NCBI RefSeq assembly: GCF_001545115.1 | Contig: NZ_FCNU01000011.1 | Span: 310,001-374,000 of the forward strand | DNA from: Candidatus Protochlamydia phocaeensis | Lineage (GTDB): Bacteria > Chlamydiota > Chlamydiia > Chlamydiales > Parachlamydiaceae | Direction: 5' to 3' | Length of the DNA stretch: 64,000 bases | Shown: positions 8,578-17,646 of the stretch, piece by piece | Numbering within the stretch: position 1 is the first letter of the stretch | How the letters are laid out: each line of letters begins with the position of its first letter | The notes under the pieces: generated by a model | What the model was told of the DNA's origin: nothing | The model's database searches: none | The model's input: the letters and a program-made list of their open reading frames with translations, nothing else | Position numbers and translations under genes: made by a program

Positions 8578-9958
8578 CGCGCTTCCCTCCTTCAACAAGA
8601 TGATGAAGACCATGATAAGGAGTAGAGATGTCTTCTCCCCCTTCTTCCGGACCGTGTTTCACTTTTTCGTTTAATAAATAGATAAACAAAATAAATAAAA
8701 ACGTATAGACGACCATGAACATAATAATCGATCCCAGTATTTGATTAGCGGTAACGGATTTGGACAGGCCCTCTGAGATTCTCAACAGTCCATAAACAAT
8801 CCAAGGGTAGCGTCCCGATTCCGCGCAATACCAGCCCGCTTGATTGGCAAGCTGCGGATAGATCGCGGAAAAAGCCATCAGCCATAACATCCATCGATGC
8901 CTCTCCAGCGACCTTTTGCGCCAAAGATACAGACCAACGACAGCTAAGAAAAACATCAGCGCCCATAGCCCGATCATCAAACGATAGACATTAAAAAGCA
9001 CAGGCACATTAGGCCAATCTTCACGGGGGATTTGATCAAGCCCCTTTACCTCTGCATTGGCATCGCCAAATGAGAGAAAGCTCAATAGCTTGGGGATCCG
9101 AAGCGCGTAGTCCAATTTTTCTTCTTTGGAATTGACCACGCCAAATATTGTCAAAGGAGCACCTTCCTCCGTCTTATAGAGCGCTTCAAGAGCAGCAAGT
9201 TTAGTAGGCTGGTGTTTTGCCACTACTTTACCGCTGCTGTCCCCGCTGATCGCTTGCAAAATAGTTGCTACAAGCGCAACCCAAAGGCCAATATTAATTG
9301 ACTTTCTGGCAAACTCCATATGCCTTTTCTTGAGTAAATAATAGGCAGAAATACTGATGACCAGAAAAGCGCCTGCCAGCCAACAGCCTAAAATGACATG
9401 GCCCAGGCGAACAACGGAAGAGGGATTAAAAACCATTTCCCAAAAGCCGATGATCTCTGCGCGTGCATTCAATCCTTCGCCAACAATATGATATCCTGCC
9501 GGAGTTTGCATCCAGGAATTGGCAACGACAATCCAAACCGCGCTAAAATGCGCTCCTAAACAGACCATTAAAGTTGAAAAGAAATGCATTTTGGGGCTGA
9601 CTCGATTCCATCCGAAAATCACAACTGCTAAAAATCCCGATTCCAAAAAGAATGCAAAGATCCCTTCCGAGGCCAAAGCGCTTCCAAAGACATCGCCTAC
9701 ATAGCGCGAATAGGTCGCCCAATTTGTTCCAAATTCAAACTCCATCACAATGCCTGTTGCCACGCCGATAGCGAAGGTTAAAGCAAATATCTTTGTCCAA
9801 AATTGCGCCATGCGCAAATAAAGGGGATTTTTCGTTTTTAAATAAATGGCTTCGACAATGACCATGATCAATCCCAAGCCAATGCTTAAAACAGGAAAGA
9901 TATAATGGAACATAATTGTCAGAGCAAACTGCAGGCGGGCTAGAATCAAAACATCCAT
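8564..9958 (-). CDS. cydA: Cytochrome bd ubiquinol oxidase subunit I
   Basis: 464 aa, the haem-carrying subunit of cytochrome bd. His18 (FHYIFP) and His187 (RLGHVILG) correspond to the E. coli haem ligands. The Met in VYRLMIG corresponds to the third ligand. Glu98 and Glu106 (SEGIFAFFLESGF) match the two conserved proton-channel glutamates. The quinol-binding Q-loop is of the short type. A GAGG lies just before the ATG. cydB follows directly. A copy of the dispersed repeat begins about 18 bases upstream of the start, so the promoter must lie in or next to that repeat. In C. trachomatis cydAB also lies next to cdaA/cdaR. Confidence 0.95.
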   Translation of the reverse strand: MDVLILARLQFALTIMFHYIFPVLSIGLGLIMVIVEAIYLKTKNPLYLRMAQFWTKIFALTFAIGVATGIVMEFEFGTNWATYSRYVGDVFGSALASEGIFAFFLESGFLAVVIFGWNRVSPKMHFFSTLMVCLGAHFSAVWIVVANSWMQTPAGYHIVGEGLNARAEIIGFWEMVFNPSSVVRLGHVILGCWLAGAFLVISISAYYLLKKRHMEFARKSINIGLWVALVATILQAISGDSSGKVVAKHQPTKLAALEALYKTEEGAPLTIFGVVNSKEEKLDYALRIPKLLSFLSFGDANAEVKGLDQIPREDWPNVPVLFNVYRLMIGLWALMFFLAVVGLYLWRKRSLERHRWMLWLMAFSAIYPQLANQAGWYCAESGRYPWIVYGLLRISEGLSKSVTANQILGSIIMFMVVYTFLFILFIYLLNEKVKHGPEEGGEDISTPYHGLHHLVEGGKRDVNL

Positions 9959-9975
9959 ATAACCTCGGCAAATCT

Positions 9976-10032
9976 AAGAGGGTGTTTACAATGTTATAAT
10001 GGCCTATATTCGAGATTATCTTTATTTTTCCC
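9976..10032. repeat. Half copy of dispersed palindromic repeat upstream of cydA
   Basis: AAGAGGGTGTTTACAATG, then CCTATATTCGAGATTAT and a T-rich run ending in CCC. It matches the left arm of the complete copy 115 bases to the right, in the same direction. It lies immediately upstream of cydA. Confidence 0.6.
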
Positions 10033-10090
10033 ATTTACAAGTGAAAGCCAGATAGTTAAAATAACGGGAAAAACTATCTATCAAAGACTT

Positions 10091-10256
10091 AGAGGGTGTA
10101 CTAAACCCCATAACAACCTATATTTGGAATGATTTCCTTCCTAGGAAGAAGCCCAAGTAAACAAGCCATTATTTAATATGGCACTCTTAATCGGCTCTCA
10201 TCCTAAGGGAAAAAAACTCGAATCTAGGTCATTAACGGTTTTCATACCCCTTTCTT
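10091..10256. repeat. Complete palindromic MITE-like element, about 166 bp
   Basis: The left arm (10091-10137) starts AGAGGGTGTACTAAACCCC and contains CCTATATTTGG. The right arm (10209-10256) reads, on the minus strand, AGAAAGGGGTATGAAAACCG, then TTAATGACCTAGATTCGAG. The two arms are imperfect inverted repeats of about 47 bases around a centre of about 70 bases, with no coding frame. This is the layout of a non-autonomous miniature inverted-repeat element. Similar arms occur at least nine more times in the window. Confidence 0.65.
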
Positions 10257-10456
10257 AGAGAGGTCTATTTACAAATTCATGCCTTTAAATTCATGTTCTT
10301 GGATATAGATCATGATGACTTTATAAGCCTATTAGAAATACGCAGCTCTTGGGTTGCCAGACCGGTAATTTTATTAAATTATGTTTCGCACTATTAAATC
10401 CGGCAGTTTAATCTATAACAAACATTACTCAAAGTTTCTAGTTTTTTTTTAAGAGA

Positions 10457-11260
10457 ATGCAGATGATGACACAGCTAATGGGTATCCTCAATATGACTCC
10501 AGATTCCTCTTTTGATCAAGGACGCTGGTTTGATCCTGCCTTGGCCATTCAAAGAGGCCTGCAGATTGTTCAGGAAGGGGCCGATCTTTTAGATATTGGA
10601 GGTGAGTCAACCCGTCCGGGAGCGGTCCCGGTCTCTGAGCAAGAAGAGCTCAAACGTGTTGTTCCCCTTATTCAAGCATTGAGAAAAGAGATATCTATTC
10701 CTATTTCCATTGACACAATGAAAGCGACAGTGGCCGCAGCCTCTCTTGAGGCCGGTGCCTCCCTAGTCAATGACGTCTCTGGATTCCGAGATCCCGATAT
10801 GCGAAAAGTGGCTGCTGATGCGCAAGTCCCCATTTGCGTCATGCATATGCATGAGACTCCAATCACAATGCAGGTCAATCCTTCTTATTCAAATGGGGTC
10901 GTGCCGTTCTTAATCGATTGGTTCAAGCAAAAAGTTGACCAGCTTCTGGACGCCGGCATCAAGGAAAAAAATATTATTTTAGATCCTGGTATTGGATTTG
11001 GAAAAACCGTTGCCGATAATGTCGAAATTGTACAAAATTTGCAGAAAATCAAGGCTCTGGGGTTTCCCGTATTAATCGGACTTTCACGCAAATCTTTTTT
11101 GGGAAAGATTATTCATAAATCTTATCCCGAATTACTGCCTGCATCCTTAGCCGTTAATACGCTAGCCATTCTTGCTCAAGTAGACATTATTCGCGTTCAC
11201 GACGTGGCTGAACATCGCGATGTCATTGACTTGATGAAGCGCTTAATTCCAAGCCAATAA
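10457..11260 (+). CDS. folP: Dihydropteroate synthase
   Basis: 267 aa. Joins p-aminobenzoate to 6-hydroxymethyl-dihydropterin pyrophosphate to give dihydropteroate; the target of sulfonamides. The motifs are all present: NMTPDSSFD, DIGGESTRPGA, ISIDTMKA, NDVSGFRDP, VMHMHETP, DPGIGFGKT and GLSRKSFLG. It is a stand-alone FolP; as I recall, C. trachomatis has a FolK-FolP fusion. Three ATGs lie within the first 12 bases, so the exact start may be 10457, 10463 or 10466. It is followed after 15 bases by cdaA; folP next to cdaA is also familiar from Bacteroidetes. Confidence 0.95.
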   Translation: MQMMTQLMGILNMTPDSSFDQGRWFDPALAIQRGLQIVQEGADLLDIGGESTRPGAVPVSEQEELKRVVPLIQALRKEISIPISIDTMKATVAAASLEAGASLVNDVSGFRDPDMRKVAADAQVPICVMHMHETPITMQVNPSYSNGVVPFLIDWFKQKVDQLLDAGIKEKNIILDPGIGFGKTVADNVEIVQNLQKIKALGFPVLIGLSRKSFLGKIIHKSYPELLPASLAVNTLAILAQVDIIRVHDVAEHRDVIDLMKRLIPSQ

Positions 11261-11275
11261 CGCGTTGATCCGGCT

Positions 11276-12079
11276 ATGTGGCTTTTTCAATTAATTGTTC
11301 CAGGAATAGAGATTTTAATCATTGCGATTATCCTCTATTACCTCCTGTCTTTTTTCTGGAATACGCGAGCAATGGACTTGCTTTATGGAAGCTTAGCTTT
11401 TCTAGGCTTTTTTGCTCTTTCCAAATGGTTAAATCTGCCTGTCCTAGAAAAATTGATGCTATATGTTGTCAATGTAGCGGTTTTGGCCTTGCTGATTATC
11501 TTCCAACCCGAACTGCGTTTGGCCTTATCTAAATTAAGCTTAAAAAGTAAAAAATACCGCGAGATCACTGAATTTGATAAATTTTTAGAAAGCATCGCCC
11601 AATCTATTTACCGCCTGTCCGAAAGGCGGATTGGAGCCTTGGTCGTCTTAGAGAACCAAGATTCTTTAGAGGATTTAGCGAATAGAGCGGTACTGATCAA
11701 TGCGCAGTTTTCCCCCGAATTATTAGAATCTATTTTCATCACGACAACCCCCTTGCATGATGGAGCTGTCATTATCCGCGGAACAACCATTCTATCGGCA
11801 GCAACTATCCTGCCTTTAGCGGATGATAGCACCCATCTCTCTAAGTCAATGGGAACAAGACACCGGGCAGGGCTGGGAATCAGCCAGCTGACAGATGCCC
11901 TTGTCATTGTTGTTTCAGAAGAAACCGGTAAAGTATCTATTGCCCGCGACGGCATTATGACAAGAGGCGTTAAGGTCGATCGATTCAAGGGCATTATCCG
12001 CAGTGTCTTCAGCCCGCCGAAAACTAGCATTCCAACGACTTTGAATATTTGGGAGCAATTGAAATTATGGAATCGCTAA
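11276..12079 (+). CDS. cdaA: Diadenylate cyclase CdaA (makes cyclic di-AMP)
   Basis: 267 aa. Membrane-bound enzyme that condenses two ATP to c-di-AMP. Three N-terminal membrane helices (about 8-27, 36-50 and 58-77) lead into a DAC domain. Catalytic motifs are DGA at 162-164 and GTRHRAG at 193-199, with the conserved VSEE following at 213-216. The length is typical for CdaA/DacA/YbbP. The cdaR gene follows with overlap; CdaR is the known extracytoplasmic regulator of CdaA. In Chlamydia c-di-AMP is produced during development and is sensed by the host STING pathway (established for C. trachomatis, inferred here). Confidence 0.95.
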   Translation: MWLFQLIVPGIEILIIAIILYYLLSFFWNTRAMDLLYGSLAFLGFFALSKWLNLPVLEKLMLYVVNVAVLALLIIFQPELRLALSKLSLKSKKYREITEFDKFLESIAQSIYRLSERRIGALVVLENQDSLEDLANRAVLINAQFSPELLESIFITTTPLHDGAVIIRGTTILSAATILPLADDSTHLSKSMGTRHRAGLGISQLTDALVIVVSEETGKVSIARDGIMTRGVKVDRFKGIIRSVFSPPKTSIPTTLNIWEQLKLWNR

Positions 12080-13347
12080 TTAACCGCATTCTCTTATACC
12101 AATGGCAGCGTAAATTGGTCGCTCTGATTACGGCGACTGTAATCTGGATATTTGTCAGTCATTCCATTACAGCCACTAAAACCGTTCCCTTTGTTCCCGT
12201 CCGCGTCATCAATTTACCGCCAGATAAAACGATTCCTGGAATGCTTCCCAATGGTTTTTTAGCCAAGCGAACAGCCTTGACTCTAAGCGGAACAAAAGAT
12301 GTCATAGAACAACTTGAGCCCGGCGATCTGGAGATTTTGTTGGATGTGTCCAACTTGCCAAATGAAGGGATCGTTCAAATTACAAAAAAAAATTTAGTAA
12401 GCTTAAATCCCAATGTCAATCTGCTCAAGCACATCACGTCTGTCAGTCATCCCGAATTTGTGATCAAAATGAGTGCTATGCTGACAGAAAAAATTCCCGT
12501 CCTCATTCATCATCCAATAGGAGAAGCTCCAAAAGGTTACGAATTTTTAGACAGCTGGCCCATCACCCTTACCCAGACGGTCAGCGGACCTCAAGAGCAA
12601 GTTCTCAATTTGAAAAACCAAGGCTTAGAGCTGACTTTCAATTTGAATGAAATTACTAAAGATCAACTAGACGCCCTGCAACCTAATGGGCCTTATGATG
12701 ATGAAATCAGCTTCTATGTCCCAGACCAATGGAAAAAAATTGTCATTCCCTTCTCTACGAGAGGCCCGGAGCCTTTGAACGATCCGGAAGCTAAATATCT
12801 TCATTTAAGCTTTTTAAGACAGCAGCTCATCCCCATTAAAAATGAATTGCCGATTCATATTTTTTATCCCATTAAATACAGCTCGACGATTAATCCGGAC
12901 ACATATGCCTTAGCGAGCAATAACTTTGTTCAAATGAAGAACCAGATTCCGGTCCTCAAAGTTCCCTTGTTTGTCAGCAATGTCAGTAAATTATTTTTAG
13001 AGATCGTCAAGGATAATATTGAGCTTGAAATTGTGACAGCACCAAAAACGGAAAGGGAAAAACTAGAATGGGGAGTTGGATTTATCGATGATTCCCATTT
13101 AGAAGATACATATGTCGCTTTTTTACTAAGCAATATGAAAGCCAGCACAGGCCAAACGCAAGCCAAAACCCAAGAAAGAGAAAAGCATTTCCGCCAGCGC
13201 TTTAGGAATTATATCCAGCGTTTTACGCTTTATCTTGCCCCTCATCAAAAGTTAGAAGTGGATAGCAGTTTAGACGACAAACAGATCCGCGTCCATATTC
13301 CCAATGCTTATATTCACCCTAAACCCCCCTTTCATAATGCCAGCTGA
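12067..13347 (+). CDS. cdaR: CdaR/YbbR-like regulator of diadenylate cyclase
   Basis: 426 aa from the ATG at 12067, which has GGGAG 11 bases upstream. An in-frame ATG at 12049 would add six residues. One N-terminal transmembrane helix (about 16-34) precedes a large extracytoplasmic part. That part contains YbbR-type beta modules, seen as recurring V-x-L-x(n)-P-x-G-Y segments such as GEAPKGYEFLDSWPITLTQTVSGPQEQV. The C-terminal third, rich in charged residues, is less typical. It overlaps the end of cdaA by 13 bases and is itself overlapped by rsmE, so the four genes folP-cdaA-cdaR-rsmE form one operon. Confidence 0.85.
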   Translation: MESLINRILLYQWQRKLVALITATVIWIFVSHSITATKTVPFVPVRVINLPPDKTIPGMLPNGFLAKRTALTLSGTKDVIEQLEPGDLEILLDVSNLPNEGIVQITKKNLVSLNPNVNLLKHITSVSHPEFVIKMSAMLTEKIPVLIHHPIGEAPKGYEFLDSWPITLTQTVSGPQEQVLNLKNQGLELTFNLNEITKDQLDALQPNGPYDDEISFYVPDQWKKIVIPFSTRGPEPLNDPEAKYLHLSFLRQQLIPIKNELPIHIFYPIKYSSTINPDTYALASNNFVQMKNQIPVLKVPLFVSNVSKLFLEIVKDNIELEIVTAPKTEREKLEWGVGFIDDSHLEDTYVAFLLSNMKASTGQTQAKTQEREKHFRQRFRNYIQRFTLYLAPHQKLEVDSSLDDKQIRVHIPNAYIHPKPPFHNAS

Positions 13348-14080
13348 ACGCTACTTCTTAGAGGAAGAATTATCTTTACATGCCAGGAAAATATTAAAAG
13401 ACGCAGAATTTCACCACTTAGCCCATGTAATGCGAACGCGTAAGGGAGAGCAAGTCGAGCTTGTCAATGGGAAAGGTACATTGGCTTGTGCCAGCGTTCA
13501 AGACATTCTCAAAGATCAGGCCATTTTAATTATAGAAGATATCCAAACCTCTCATCCGCCTCGGCCTCAAGCCCAGCTTATACTTGCCCAAGCGCTTCCA
13601 AAACCCGATCGGCTAGCTTTTATTCTGGAGAAAGGAACAGAACTGGGAGTGGATGAGTTTTGGCTCTTTCCGGGCCATTTAAGCGGCAAAAAAGAGTTTT
13701 TTCCCCACCAAATGGAACGCGCCCGTGCTTTAACAATTGCCGCAATGAAGCAATGCGGCCGCTTAGACCTTCCAGCTCTTATTATGAAGCCGGCCTTAGA
13801 TAAATGGGACAGCTTAGGAGGGCGGGCTTTTTTTGGAGATTTAGATCCCCAAGCCCCTCTTTTCTCTCAAGCGTGGAAAAGCGCTGCGCCTCTTCCTCCT
13901 TTCATTTTTTTTACCGGTCCGGAAAGCGGATGGAGCCAGGAGGAGATCGCATTGCTCAAAGAAAAAGGGGCGCAGGGCGTTAAACTGCATACGAATATCC
14001 TGCGCACCGACACAGCTTCTATCGCAGCCTTAAGCTTGATGCAGCATTGGTTGATGGAAGAGGGCGGATTAAGCCCATAA
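13337..14080 (+). CDS. rsmE: 16S rRNA m3U1498 methyltransferase RsmE
   Basis: 247 aa from the ATG at 13337, where the family N-terminus begins (PAERYFLEEE). A start at 13304 would add eleven unrelated residues read inside cdaR. SPOUT-class enzyme that methylates U1498 in helix 44 of 16S rRNA. An N-terminal PUA-like domain (HHLAHVMRTRKGEQVEL) is followed by the knotted SPOUT domain with FFTGPESGW and TNILRTDTA, the SAM-binding loops. The usual GPEGG is GPESG here. Last gene of the folP operon, overlapping cdaR by 11 bases and convergent with the next gene. Confidence 0.9.
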   Translation: MPAERYFLEEELSLHARKILKDAEFHHLAHVMRTRKGEQVELVNGKGTLACASVQDILKDQAILIIEDIQTSHPPRPQAQLILAQALPKPDRLAFILEKGTELGVDEFWLFPGHLSGKKEFFPHQMERARALTIAAMKQCGRLDLPALIMKPALDKWDSLGGRAFFGDLDPQAPLFSQAWKSAAPLPPFIFFTGPESGWSQEEIALLKEKGAQGVKLHTNILRTDTASIAALSLMQHWLMEEGGLSP

Positions 14081-14095
14081 TAGCTGATGCTTCCT

Positions 14096-16066
14096 TTAAA
14101 TTAACGTTGGCTTATATTTTTCACACACAACCTCTTCCGGGGGAAAAGTACGATAATAAGCTTTCAAGGCTTCCAAAAAGATCGAACGAATTAACTGGGG
14201 ACCCTGAATGCATTCCCCATATTTTTTGCAAAGATAGTCAGATGGAAAATCGTATTCTAATGCCTCTTTAAGAGCGTCTTTCATTCGCAATAATTCTTCC
14301 GCCTGATTTTCCAAATAAGGATGGAGCTTGTTAGTTCCAAGAGGATATTTTCGATAGTTAGCCGCTTCTACGCCTTTGCGAATATAAACTTGGATAGCCA
14401 GCTCCAAATCTTTAGCCTCTAGTTCATCTCCAAGCTTGGCAGCCTGAACGTCTTTCTCAAGGCGGAAAAGGAATGGCTCTCTCAAATCCGGTTTGCTTAT
14501 CCCCGCTTTATCTCCAATGACGTAAGCCTGAAGATAGACGCTAGTCGATTGAACGATAAAGTCTTTTTTTAATGAAAAAGTCTTCTGATATAAATAGCGG
14601 GCGGCTGAAAGCATCTCATCGAGGACCAACTTGATGGAGAAATCCCCCTCTATCTCTTTATTTAAAGCCTTATAGGACTCCAGCTCCTTGGAAATCTCTA
14701 CATACAAGTCATCGGCTGCAGATTTCAAAATAGCAAGATCTTCCATGATAGCTGGATGGAGCACCTTATCATAAGAAGTCAATTGATGATTGGCCTCTTT
14801 AAGGTGTTCATATTTTTTTTCGCAAAGCACTTCGATCCCTGCGCGAATATACTGTCGAATGAACAGCGTAAATAGCTTCTTATTCCAGCTTATGCCTATC
14901 TCTCTTGTCAAAGCCCTCTCTACTTTTTCAATTATTCCCTCATCAGAATGGCTGTCACAACTGAGCTGGCCGCTGATAGGCTTGAACTGATTGCAATAAG
15001 ACTCAATAACTTGTTGCATGATAACAGCGGGATTTTTCTTAGCTTCTGTCTTTAAATCATCAAATGCCATATCCTCCAGGCTTGCAATGCTTTCTTGCTC
15101 CTTTTCCTTCTTTTCTTCTTGTTCGCATATAGCTCCCAGACTTCTTGTTCTAGACTCATTGTTCGCCTTCTCGCTTAGCTCTGTTTTATTTTGGCAAAGC
15201 TTCATCCACTCCTTCGCTTCCGAAAAGCGCCCGGCAAGAAGAAGCGGGCGAATAATGGCGCGCCTAATGAAATGAGCGGGCGGCTTAACAGACATTTGCC
15301 TGAACCAAAGCATCCTGTCTTCTATCAAAGGCCATTCGGCCAAGCAATCCCATCGCAGTTGATCATCGATCAGAAAAGGAAGAATATCTGCAAGCCCATA
15401 CTGGTAAAATTGAACATAAGCTTTTACAAGAAGCGGGTACAGGGTGGGAAACTTCGGACGCATGATGCGGGACATCAATTTGTTGAACATGGACGGATTG
15501 AAATGAATAATAATTTTTTTCAATTCATTTTTGTCTCCAGCATTAAACCCATCATCCTCTTCTGAAACCAATTCGTGCCGCCGCTTTTTTTGCACCGCCC
15601 ATAAAAGGATTTTGCAAAAAACATTTATTTCCTGCTGCATAGCAGCCAGCTCGAGCCGATCAAAAGGGCTCATGTGCGTATTTTCCTTTAGCAAATCTAT
15701 CGCCGCCGTTTTTTTATGGGCAGTCTCATAAAGGCAGTTGCGGAGCAAAGATAAGCAATAATAGTCGGTGGGCACTTCTAATTTAAGCATTTGATCTATA
15801 CAAATCCCTTCTTGGAGCTTACCATGATGAAAAAAATGCAAAATGTTTTCAAAAGCCGGCTCATTTAAAAGAGGCTCCGCTTTTAGCTCAAATAGAGGGT
15901 GCCCTCCAGTCCCTATTGCAGACGGCGTTTTTAAGATAGGATCTAAGAGAATTTTAACAGTGCGGACAGTTTTCTCATCCACATGATAAGTTTTACCATT
16001 GAATGTAAAGGTATAGTGATATTGAGGGCCGGAGGAGGCATAAAAAGAATGGATAGAATGGCTCAT
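14096..16066 (-). CDS. Large protein with N-terminal BTB/T1-like domain, candidate effector
   Basis: 656 aa. Residues about 14-115 look like a BTB/POZ fold of the potassium-channel T1/KCTD type. They begin FTFNGKTYHVDEKTVR, continue LFELKAEPLLNEPAFENIL and HFFHHGKLQEG, and end LEVPTDYYCLSLLRNCL. BTB domains are eukaryotic adaptors that often recruit Cullin-3 ubiquitin ligases, and amoeba-associated chlamydiae are known to carry them. The rest (about 120-656) is helical and charged, with no recognised domain and several 'YIRKGVEAANYRKYPLG'-like segments that may be internal repeats. GGAGG stands 6 bases before the ATG. No signal peptide. Host-directed function is inferred. Confidence 0.6.
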   Translation of the reverse strand: MSHSIHSFYASSGPQYHYTFTFNGKTYHVDEKTVRTVKILLDPILKTPSAIGTGGHPLFELKAEPLLNEPAFENILHFFHHGKLQEGICIDQMLKLEVPTDYYCLSLLRNCLYETAHKKTAAIDLLKENTHMSPFDRLELAAMQQEINVFCKILLWAVQKKRRHELVSEEDDGFNAGDKNELKKIIIHFNPSMFNKLMSRIMRPKFPTLYPLLVKAYVQFYQYGLADILPFLIDDQLRWDCLAEWPLIEDRMLWFRQMSVKPPAHFIRRAIIRPLLLAGRFSEAKEWMKLCQNKTELSEKANNESRTRSLGAICEQEEKKEKEQESIASLEDMAFDDLKTEAKKNPAVIMQQVIESYCNQFKPISGQLSCDSHSDEGIIEKVERALTREIGISWNKKLFTLFIRQYIRAGIEVLCEKKYEHLKEANHQLTSYDKVLHPAIMEDLAILKSAADDLYVEISKELESYKALNKEIEGDFSIKLVLDEMLSAARYLYQKTFSLKKDFIVQSTSVYLQAYVIGDKAGISKPDLREPFLFRLEKDVQAAKLGDELEAKDLELAIQVYIRKGVEAANYRKYPLGTNKLHPYLENQAEELLRMKDALKEALEYDFPSDYLCKKYGECIQGPQLIRSIFLEALKAYYRTFPPEEVVCEKYKPTLI

Positions 16067-16386
16067 ATTTGTCCTCCATAAATAAATTTATCTTGTGGAC
16101 AAGCAATTTGCTATTAACCTGAATTTCGAGTTCTTTTCCCCTAGGATGAGGTTTGAACAAGAAAATAATCTCAAATATAAGTGATTATGCGTTTAGTACC
16201 CCTTCTAATGGCTTTAGCGCACGAAGAGAGATTAAAGCCCAGGCTATGGCCTTAATTTTAGTTTTATGCTTTTTGATGTAAAAAAAACAGAAAAAAAATT
16301 TTCCGATCTGATTTCCTAGAAGTACCTAGAGTAAGGATTAATTTATTAACCCAAGTTTGGAGCTCTTCTTTAATTAGTAGGCAAAT
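16067..16386. other. Intergenic region with repeat copy
   Basis: 320 bases upstream of the BTB-like gene and downstream of the TolC-like gene. About 93 bases are a repeat copy (16114-16206). The remainder is AT-rich with no gene and should contain the promoter of the BTB-like gene. Confidence 0.5.
16114..16206. repeat. Copy of dispersed palindromic repeat
   Basis: On the minus strand it reads AGAAGGGGTACTAAACGC, then ATATTTGAGATTATTTTC, then CCTAGGGGAAAAGAACTCG. This matches the left arm plus part of the inner right arm of the complete copy at 10091-10256, with the centre shortened. Confidence 0.6.
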
Positions 16387-17646
16387 TCAATGCGGTTTTA
16401 AATCCAGCCCCACTTGTTGGATTAATCGATCGTATGCATTGCGTAGGTCAAACTTAGCCTGGTTGATCTGCTGCCTGGCCTCATGTAGGGTTTTAATGGC
16501 ATCGCGGTATTCAAAGGAAGACATCATTCCAAGCTGGTGCTTTTTCGTCGCCATTTGCATTCCCTCTTCCGCTAATGCGCATCCTTCTTGAGCATTCAGG
16601 TAAACAAGATAAAATTTTTCGATCTCATTCAACAAATCATCGATGATTGCATTTGCCTCTAATTCTGATTGATAATAATTTGAAGCCGCTTCTTTACTTT
16701 CTTCTTTCGCTTGCCTGATCCTCGGCTTGTTTGTTGGATCATATAACGTCCAGTCTACATTCACTCCTAGACCGATATAAGGTTGGCCATCAAATCCATT
16801 ATTGACATAGTGGTGGCCAGCATTTGCATAAGCGCTCAGGCTAGGTGTATTTTCAGCCTTCGCCCGGCATACTTTATTTTGTGATAACAAGTAAAAAAAC
16901 TGCTCTTGTTTTAGCTGGGGCCGGTAACAAAAAGCCCATTGCCTCCATTGATCTAAGGGATATTCTTGCCATTGCAAAGGAGGAAGGGGTATTTCTTGCT
17001 CTGTCAAATCAAAGACTGTATCAGGAAGGATTCCAAGGATTTTTAAAAGGCTGATTCGGCTGCTTTTAATTTTGCCTTGCGTCGTATGATAGTCGCTCCA
17101 CGCCCCCTTCAGATGCAGCTTTGCTTGATTCAATTCAAAAGGGATGGAAGTCCCTAGCGCAAGATATCTCTCCTGCCTTTTGATTTCCTCTTCCCAAAGG
17201 TTGATAATGACCTGATCGACAGCTAAATGAGCTTGGTTTAACAGGATGGTATAATAAGCCTCCCGCACTTGAAATAATAGGTCGCAAATTTGCTGCTGTA
17301 CATCTAGCCTGGCAATCTCCCATTGGATTTGAGACTCTTTTAAATTATAAAATGCCACACGATCATAAAGAGGCTGGGTCAATCGCAAAACGCTATCCAA
17401 CCCGTGTTGGTCTTGTCCTATGCTAAGCTCGGAAGAAAAGGCCACCTTCGGTTTGAAATAAGCTTGTGAAGACTTATAGCTATAATATCCTTGTTCTAAG
17501 CGATGCAAGCTTGCATTCAACTGATAGTTATTTTGAATGGCAAGATCTTCTGCCTGTTTTAAAGATAGAAGCAAAGGTTCTTGACCCCATCCGTCTATGA
17601 ATAGAATAAGAAAAAAAAGAAAAATCAATAGCCGGTTCTTTTTCAT
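16387..17646 (-). CDS. TolC-family outer membrane efflux protein
   Basis: 419 aa. A signal peptide (about 1-21, ending GWGQ) is followed by two OEP repeats rich in helix, with LKQAEDLAIQNNYQLN near the start and the second repeat from about residue 225. Such proteins form trimeric channels through the outer membrane for efflux pumps or type I secretion. The start codon shares ATGA with the end of the upstream ABC ATPase gene. It is the last gene of a four-gene pump operon (adaptor, permease, ATPase, outer-membrane channel). The substrate cannot be told from sequence. Confidence 0.88.
   Translation of the reverse strand: MKKNRLLIFLFFLILFIDGWGQEPLLLSLKQAEDLAIQNNYQLNASLHRLEQGYYSYKSSQAYFKPKVAFSSELSIGQDQHGLDSVLRLTQPLYDRVAFYNLKESQIQWEIARLDVQQQICDLLFQVREAYYTILLNQAHLAVDQVIINLWEEEIKRQERYLALGTSIPFELNQAKLHLKGAWSDYHTTQGKIKSSRISLLKILGILPDTVFDLTEQEIPLPPLQWQEYPLDQWRQWAFCYRPQLKQEQFFYLLSQNKVCRAKAENTPSLSAYANAGHHYVNNGFDGQPYIGLGVNVDWTLYDPTNKPRIRQAKEESKEAASNYYQSELEANAIIDDLLNEIEKFYLVYLNAQEGCALAEEGMQMATKKHQLGMMSSFEYRDAIKTLHEARQQINQAKFDLRNAYDRLIQQVGLDLKPH

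Larger units (their letters stand above)
9959..10456. other. Divergent intergenic region between cydA and folP
   Basis: About 500 bases with no gene. Roughly half consists of repeat DNA: one half copy (9976-10032) and one complete palindromic copy (10091-10256). The 190 bases before folP are AT-rich and should hold its promoter; I could not pick out a convincing one. Confidence 0.6.
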
